Assembly: GCF_024323335.1 (NCBI RefSeq)
Contig: NC_066583.1
Location: 412,808,031-412,872,030, forward strand
Direction of reading: 5' to 3'
From: Lathyrus oleraceus
Lineage: Eukaryota > Streptophyta > Magnoliopsida > Fabales > Fabaceae
DNA length: 64,000 bases
In this document: positions 58,094 to 64,000 of the stretch, piece by piece
Numbering within the stretch: position 1 is the first letter of the stretch
Layout of the letters: each line of letters starts with the position of its first letter
Made by a program: the position numbers and the translations under genes
Notes under the pieces: model-generated
Databases searched by the model: none
Told to the model about the DNA's origin: nothing
Seen by the model: the letters and a program-made list of their open reading frames with translations, nothing else

Positions 58094-59904
58094 TCTGATC
58101 TATGGATGACTGTAGGAACAACTACAACGACCCAATTGTGGCAGACACCACCAGGAATAACGAAGTTGTTCACGTCTTCTGCATCCTCTTCCAAGATAGC
58201 AGCAGCTTCCTCTTCTGGTTGATCATCATGGATGAATCCTCCACTTGTGAACAAACCTTGCTCATTATGTGCCCCTGAACAGTAGCCAATGCCAGCCCGG
58301 GATCTATTATCTTCAAGTTCAATCACCTTCCCTAATCCAGCAACTGCACCACATTCAATGGCCAGCTTCGCATCACGGTAGGAAGTGAATGAAGGAGACT
58401 TCTTCTTGATTGGTTCATCAATAGATAAAGCTTGGAATGGAGTCCCAACTTCATCCTCAGCGTCAATGTACGAGAAAGAAGACAAATGGCTAACCAGGAG
58501 AGCCTTTTCTCCCCCTACTACAACCAATTTCTTATTTTTCACAAATTTCAGCTTCTGGTGTAGGGTGGATGTCACGGCGCCTGCCTCGTGAATCCATGGT
58601 CTGCCTAAGAGACAGCTATAAGATGGGTGGATATCCATTACCTGGAAGGTAACCTGGAAATCACTTGGTCCAATTTTGATAGGGAGATCAACTTCCCCAA
58701 TCACGGTCTTACGCGACCCATCAAATGCTTTCACAACAACCCCACTCTGCCTCATAGGAGGACCTTGATATGACAATTTTGAGAGTGTGGTTTTTGGCAA
58801 TACATTTAGAGAAGATCCAGTGTCCACCAACACATTGGACATTGCATCAGATTTGCAATTCATGGAGATATGTAAAGCCATGTTGTGGTCTCTTCCCTCC
58901 TCAGGGAGATCAGCGTCACAAAAGCTCAAAGTGTTGCAAGCGGTGATGTTTGCAACAATACTATCAAACTGCTCAATGGTGACGTCGTGATCAACATACG
59001 CCAGATCCAAGACTTTCTGCAGAGCCTCCCTATGGGGTTCTGAATTCAGCAACAGAGAAAGAATGGAAATCTTGGATGGCGTTTGTAGAAGCTGGTCTAT
59101 AACGTTGTACTCACTCTTTCTGATGAGCCTCAGCATCTCATCAGATTCTTCATCTACAATGCCACTCGGGCCAACTGAAGAAACGGGAGTTTTTTGTATA
59201 GAGGAGGATGGTTTGGCAACATCACGTGCCTGATTCTGAACATTCACAGCGGTCCCAACCGGACGCTCAACAGTATCAGAAGCAACAGCTTTAGGAGGCG
59301 CAGAAAACACACGACCACTTCGGGTCAACCCACTTACATCAGCGATGTTGATTACAGAAGTTGAAGGCAAAGGCACTTCCACCCCATCTTGCACAACGAC
59401 AGGATTGTATCTGAATGGTACGGCTCTGTTAGATGAATAGAGCACGGGGCCTGCAGGTTTAATGACCAAAGAAGGGGAAGCCTTCGGCTTGTTGTTATCA
59501 TAGCGGATAACAACATGCTCGGGCAGCTTGAACACTGGAGATATCACATTCACCTCAGGCTCGTCTTTGTCAACATTGCGATTCTGCAGAATCTCAATGG
59601 TACCCTCATTCAACAGCTCTTGAAGTTCTCTTCGTACCTGATCGCAACCCAAGCGGTTAACCGAGCAGACGCGACATTTGTCGTGGTTATGCTCCAAGTA
59701 GCTGTACTGACACAGCAACATATGTAATTCAACCAACGACTGCCTGATGTGGCTCACATATCTGACCTTGTACTTCCCAAGGCATTCCTGAACCATATTA
59801 ACTGACTTCCCATGCGCAGGCAATGGGTTCTTGGTGACATTCGGGCCTGAATCTTCAAAGCTCAGAATACCACATCTCACAAGGTCCTGAACCTTGGTCT
59901 TCAG
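58090..59904 (-). pseudogene. R8 protease region of ORF2
   Basis: This is in the same frame as gag and separated from it only by the TAG at 59905-59907. It begins LKTKVQDLVRCG, has a Cys/His cluster (about HNHDKCRVCSVNRLGC), a variable linker (Pro/Val-rich), then the retropepsin-like domain. That domain carries VDTGSSLNVLPKTTLS and FQVMDIHPSYSCLLGRPWIHEAG, followed by a C-terminal linker ending VIHRSE at the intron donor. The protease would cut the Gag-Pro-Pol precursor. The domain itself has no internal stop. Confidence 0.9.
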
Positions 59905-61401
59905 CTAAAAACAATTCTCTATATCGTGGCCCGGAGCGCCAGAATGATAGACACAGTGCAGGTCAGGCTTATACCACCACTGAGGGTTGACCGGTATAGC
60001 CGGAGGATCTCTTGGAGTAATCAGCTTCCGCTCTATTAGAGAGGGATATAACTCTGCGTAAGACATGGGAATCAGATCAAAATTGATCTTCTTCCTATCA
60101 TAAGTCATATTCGCTTGATTACTTGTACTACCACGAGGCTGGTAAGCCTGTTGCTGTGGACGAGACTGTTGTTGTTGGTACTGAGGTTGTTGATATTGTT
60201 GCTGATGCTGGTATTGCTGATGTTGTTGGGCATTGTCTTTGAATACAGGTGCTATATGAGCCACCTGGTGCTGATGACCGGCACGACGTGCAGGCTTCCT
60301 CTGAGCAGAGGGTCTTCTATGCGTGGGATAGGATTGCACAGCATGTGCTTCCCCATCTTTCCTCTTAAACGCCCCATATCGTTTAGAGGAAGAGCTCTCA
60401 TCCTTCGCCAATCGTCCTTCGCGGACACCTTCTTCGAGACGCATCCCCATGTTCACCATCTCGGTGAAATCAGAGGGAGCGCTTGCTACCATCCGCTCAT
60501 AATAGAATGAGCCAAGAGTCTTCAAAAAGATCTTGGTCATTTCCTTCTCCTCAAGCGGTGGAGTAATTTGAGCTGTCAGCTCTCGCCACCTCTGGGCGTA
60601 CTCTTTGAACGTTTCCTTGTCCTTCTGCGACATGGACCTGAGTTGATCTCGGTCAGGCGCCATATCGACGTTATACTTGTATTGCTTGACGAAGGCTTCG
60701 CCAAGGTCATTGAAGGATCTGATGTTGGCACTGTCCAAGCTCATGTACCATCTGAGCGCGGCACCAGACAAGCTGTCTTGGAAATAATGAATCAGAAGCT
60801 GATCATTATCAGTCTGGGTCGACATCTTCCTGGCGTACATGACCAGGTGTGCGAGTGGACAGGTGTTCCCTTTATACTTTTCAAAGTCAGGTACTTTGAA
60901 TTTAATCGGTATCTTCACACCGGGAACAAGGCACAACTCGACAGCAGACTTGCCGAAGAGATCTTTACCTCGAAGGGTCTTCAATTCCTTTCTCAGCTCA
61001 AGGAACTGGTCGTTCATGGCATCCATCTTTTCATAAACGTCCGGGCCCTCAGACGGCTCAGAGTGATAGATGGTGTCGTCTACCCTTGGCATGGTATGCA
61101 CGACAGGAGGAGCGGGAACAAGGACTGGGCTAGATGCCGGCATGTGAGCAAAAGTTGGCGCCGGCCGATTAGGCATAAAACCTGGAGGCATCCCCCAAGG
61201 GAACCCGGATGGCATAGGATTGGGCACCGGAGCACTGGCTGGCACAGTCGAAGTGGAGACTTCTGAAATGACCGTCCTCTGGACAGGAGTCGCAGGCGGT
61301 TGAGCAGGTTGATTTTGAGCAGCGAGGAGTTGCTCCATCAAAGCGCCAAGTCTGGCGACCTCTTCTTTCAATTCTCTGTTCTCTTGTTCTAGCTTCTCCA
61401 T
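59905..61401 (-). pseudogene. R8 gag region of ORF2
   Basis: The start is taken at the Met of MEKLEQENRELKEEVARL because R2 has an ATG at the same place. The open frame runs 23 codons further up to 61470, and a KLTHR-type peptide just upstream is partly kept in R2. Order: coiled coil (1-25), Pro-rich stretch (about 30-110), capsid-like core (KFKVPDFEKYKG, YFQDSLSGAALRWYMS, FKEYAQRWRELTAQ, about 195-330), basic linker, Gln-rich tract (about 415-455), and a His/Cys knuckle at the end (CVYHSGAPGHDIENC). A TAG at 59905-59907 then separates it from protease. Gag forms the particle in the cytoplasm. Confidence 0.9.
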
Positions 61402-61701
61402 GACTCTCGCAGAATTGACTCGAGTATAATATCGGTGAGTCAGCTTGTCTTCAAAATAAATGAAGAACAAAGAGTTAGGACAAGAAGACTAGAAACAAAG
61501 GGTACTTGCTTATGCAAAAATGATGCATGAAATGCTTGTGCAGATGCTTTGTTTATTTTCAAGGAACCCTTAGGGTATTATTTGCAATATTTTGAATATT
61601 TAAAGCAATTTAATTTCTCATGGAAAATATTTCATTCAATATATCGAGACAAAGAAGTACATCATTTTTTTCATTACAAAGAGAAAAGGGAAATAAACAT
61701 C
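61402..61701 (-). other. R8 spacer between ORF1 and gag
   Basis: The spacer is AT-rich. The first 69 bases (61402-61470) are in frame with gag and may or may not be translated. The rest shows no coding signal. It contains the AAGGAACC block also seen before ORF1. Confidence 0.6.
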
Positions 61702-63150
61702 CTATGGATCCCTAGAAGCTCGGGATGCTGGAAGACGAGAAGTACACAGCTTCTTGATCTCTCTCTCATAGGCCGCTTCCATATCTGCTTTCTCCTTTGC
61801 AAGTCGATCGTACCTCCTCTTCCAGAATTTGGAAGACTGAGGAAGCAGAGAGGTCCAAGTGTCGTCCGGATCGTCGATCACTCGATGCTCGAGGAACTCA
61901 ATCATAGCGTCCTTCTCCTTAAGCTGCTGAAGCAATTCTTCTCTTTCACGGATCCAAGCACGTGAAAGGTCTTCTTCTCTAAACTCCTCTACACGTTGGG
62001 TAGGGAGGGTTGAAGGCCCAGCCACATCCAACAGTGTAGGTCTCGGATGATCATATGGCATTAAGTACACGGCAGCTCTCTGTCTGACCCAAGAGGTGTA
62101 TGGCTCCAAAGCAATGCAGTTCTTTGGACCCAACTCGTTCCTACTCTTCTTGTGAATACTGCGCCAAGCACGGACAAATCTGGCCTTCAGGCCTTGGGGA
62201 TCTTTACCCTCCTGGAAGAACACGCCTTCTAACAGAATGTTATGAGGTTTATCCTTCAGGGGGAACCCAAGCTGACGACGTGCGAGAATGGGATTGTAGC
62301 TGATCCCACCACATGTGCCAAGAAGAGGCACATTAGGGAATTCACCACAATAGTCAATGATCTGGACGGTATCATACACACGATCATACCAGGTGATATC
62401 ATCATTGGTGAGAGACATAAGTCTCTGAGACCACCGTAGACATCCCTTGTTCTCCTTGAAAGCAACTGTCTGCGGCAAGTGCGAAATAAACCACTTGTAC
62501 AGCAGAGGTAGACAGCAGACAATAACTCCTCCACCCTTTGCGTTCCTCAGATGCAAAGAGACATAGGCATCGCCCAACAAAGTCGGAACGGGATTAAGAA
62601 CTGAGAAGATCCTAATGGCGTTCATGTCCACGAATTTGTCGAAGGTGGGAAACAACACCAATCCATAGATGAGCAGTACAAACAAAGCCTCAAAGGCATC
62701 CTCACTCATGGCCTTCCCATAAAAGGTAGCTTGGGCAATGAGGAACTCGGAAGGAAAACCCTGAATTCCGCCTTTGGTAGTCAGATTAGCTCTAATCAAA
62801 TCTTCATCTATGTGCAACAAGCTGGCAATCTCTCGAGCGGTCGGAATACTCTCTAGGCCATTGAACGGCACTTGATCCAGAATCGGAATCCCAATGAGAT
62901 GAGAATACTCCTCCAAAGTTGGCAGCAACTGGAAATCCGGAAATGAGAAGCAATGATACAGCGGATCATAAAACTGAGCCAGAGTATTCATCAACCCTTC
63001 GTCAACCTGAGTAGTCAGCAGAGGTAGAAGCTTCCCATAGCGAGCTTTGAAACCCAAGGGATCTAATACATAAGATGTCAGATTCCTTAACTCTTTTACA
63101 TCGGGCTGCTTAAAGTTGTACTTCTTCGTATGCCTTTTTGGTCTTTCCAT
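61702..63150 (-). CDS. R8 ORF1, Ogre-specific protein upstream of gag
   Basis: This intact 482-codon frame starts MERPKRHTKKYNF. Conserved blocks with R2 ORF1 are ELRNLTSYVLDPLGF (about 20-34), QFYDPLYHCFSFPDFQLLPT (about 59-78), EEYSHLIGIP, FVLLIYGLVLFP (about 156-167), GDAYVSLHLRNAKGGG, LPLLYKWFISHLPQ (about 219-232), CLRWSQRLMSLTNDD and ARRQLGFPLKDK. This looks like the DUF7745/plant-mobile-domain-like family found in plant retroelements. Residues about 395-465 are highly charged and probably coiled coil. There is no signal peptide or membrane segment. Its biochemical role is unknown; presence in the same place in R2 and R8 shows it belongs to the element. No lesion is seen. Confidence 0.88.
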   Translation of the reverse strand: MERPKRHTKKYNFKQPDVKELRNLTSYVLDPLGFKARYGKLLPLLTTQVDEGLMNTLAQFYDPLYHCFSFPDFQLLPTLEEYSHLIGIPILDQVPFNGLESIPTAREIASLLHIDEDLIRANLTTKGGIQGFPSEFLIAQATFYGKAMSEDAFEALFVLLIYGLVLFPTFDKFVDMNAIRIFSVLNPVPTLLGDAYVSLHLRNAKGGGVIVCCLPLLYKWFISHLPQTVAFKENKGCLRWSQRLMSLTNDDITWYDRVYDTVQIIDYCGEFPNVPLLGTCGGISYNPILARRQLGFPLKDKPHNILLEGVFFQEGKDPQGLKARFVRAWRSIHKKSRNELGPKNCIALEPYTSWVRQRAAVYLMPYDHPRPTLLDVAGPSTLPTQRVEEFREEDLSRAWIREREELLQQLKEKDAMIEFLEHRVIDDPDDTWTSLLPQSSKFWKRRYDRLAKEKADMEAAYEREIKKLCTSRLPASRASRDP

Positions 63151-64000
63151 GTTTGAAAATTTTGCAAATAAACCCTTTTAAGTTCCTTGAAAATTTCCTT
63201 TTTTCTTTTGATGACATGAAGTGCAGATGAATGCATGAATGCATGAATGCAACAATCACACTCAAGGATCAAACAAGTCACACCAAACAAAGGTCATGGG
63301 AAAGCTCATTATATCCCTAATATCAATCATCCATTTTGGTGGATTTAGGTTTTCACCTTATCGACACCCAAGTTCCATTGATATTAACGGTACATGAACC
63401 GGCTCGAACATCCTTAATATCAACCATCCGTTTTGGGGGATTTAGGTTTACACCTTATCAACGCCCAGGTTCCATTGATATTAAGGTTGTCTGAACGACT
63501 CAACCACGAATCACGGGTTTGTTGAGAGTCACGAGCATGGAGTCTCGGTTAAGAACCACCCAAAAGGGAGTGTACTAGGGTTTAAACCTGCCAGACATGT
63601 TCTACCAGAGGTTCCCATAATCATCGTCCCATCTCTCGGATATTATCGGAGGAACGAATACTCGTATTCCAAAAATATTCTGAAGAGAAACTCTTATGAG
63701 TGTAGTATCGCGTAACAATCGCATCAGAACTTACATCTGAACGACCTCCGCACTACGTTCCTAAAAATAGGCCAAGATGGGTTTGGTAAACTACGGTCCT
63801 TGGCTTCTGCGGCACATGATTGAAAGAATAATTCCTAACCACAAATAACTTGTGTGACATTATTAATCCAACATGACCTCCACCAAGTGAATGGACTCGC
63901 AAGTCAACTGGCTAAGGAATACTCCACACCAGTCAACAAGACTATGCCATTCTCCTATCCTAGAGTGCACTCGAGTTCGGGTACAGAACTCATCTCACAG
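63151..64000 (-). other. R8 5' leader, partial
   Basis: This is the non-coding sequence upstream of ORF1. A unit of about 110 bp is present twice, at about 63310-63400 and 63410-63490. Each copy has CTAATATCAA or a close form, then GGATTTAGGTTT, CACCTTATC and CCATTGATATTAA. R2 has the unit once (about 5165-5235). From 63490 to 63590 it matches the R2 leader; beyond that R2 has no counterpart. No primer site or LTR end was recognised before 64000, so the 5' LTR lies outside the window. Confidence 0.75.

Larger units (their letters stand above)
36083..64000 (-). mobile_element. R8: best preserved Ogre element, interrupted by T1
   Basis: On the minus strand, from the right edge, it holds leader, ORF1, gag, protease, intron, RT-RNase H, second RNase H, the T1 insertion (46846-55463), integrase, 3' tail, purine tract and complete 3' LTR. 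The 5' LTR lies beyond 64000. ACCGG (36078-36082) is the candidate target duplication in R7. Without T1 the part in view is about 19.3 kb, in line with Ogre elements of over 20 kb. Point lesions are few: one stop in gag-pro, three in pol, and a frameshift at the integrase end. Confidence 0.93.

Noticed and set aside
60568..61266. Plus-strand open frame of 232 codons opposite R8 gag
   Set aside because: Antisense shadow of gag; the equivalent region of R2 shows no preserved frame.
1..64000. Host protein genes, tRNA or rRNA
   Set aside because: No frame outside the retroelement ORFs has recognisable motifs, and no cloverleaf or rRNA segment was recognised by eye. A tRNAscan or Rfam search was not possible here.

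Overview
The window is plant nuclear repeat DNA and shows no host gene. It is AT-rich and made almost entirely of LTR retrotransposons stacked inside one another. The dominant family is an Ogre-type (Tat clade, Ty3/gypsy) giant element. Its hallmarks are all visible: an extra ORF1 upstream of gag, LTRs of about 5 kb, a short intron between protease and reverse transcriptase, a second RNase H after the RT-RNase H block, and a 3-4.5 kb untranslated tail. Ogre elements of this kind are especially abundant in legumes of tribe Fabeae (pea, vetch, Lathyrus), so such a genome is the best guess; the species cannot be read from the sequence.

Layout (R1-R8 and T1 are my labels). R1 (1-4880, minus) is the decayed 3' half of an Ogre-like element. 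It is joined by an inverted junction to a small plus-strand pol fragment (4871-5066), which is fused to R2 (5067-10682, plus: leader, intact ORF1, broken gag-pro, intron, RT start). R3 (10683-12627, minus) is an LTR inserted in R2. R4 (12628-26867, minus) sits in R3: complete 5.0 kb 3' LTR, 4.5 kb 3' tail, a 1090-codon pol frame, intron, partial protease. R5 (26868-28957, minus) is a partial LTR abutting the R4 protease. R6 (28958-32856, plus) is the 3' end and LTR of another element. R7 (32857-36082, plus) is a partial LTR. R8 (36083 to beyond 64000, minus) is the best preserved Ogre: 3' LTR, 3' tail, integrase, RNase H, RT, intron, protease, gag, ORF1 and part of its leader. R8 is split between RNase H and integrase by T1 (46846-55463, minus), a full-length Tekay-like chromovirus with two near-identical 2041-bp LTRs, tRNA-iMet-type primer site, one gag-pol frame and a 5-bp target duplication. 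T1 is the youngest insertion.

In a working Ogre, ORF1 (role unknown) and Gag-Pro are read from the genomic RNA. Splicing of the small intron joins Pro to RT-RNase H-integrase. The purine tract next to the 3' LTR primes plus-strand DNA. No copy here looks autonomous: each has nonsense codons, deletions or interruptions.

The most unusual signal is in the non-coding 3' tails of R1, R4 and R8. They carry many small stem-loops of the form 5-bp stem, 8-nt loop, plus two other hairpin families. The paired arms differ from copy to copy but usually change together, so pairing is kept while sequence changes. Other points of interest are compensated hairpins and perfect palindromes inside LTRs, a cluster of ten TACGCGTA palindromes in the T1 LTR, and rearrangement junctions with microhomology.
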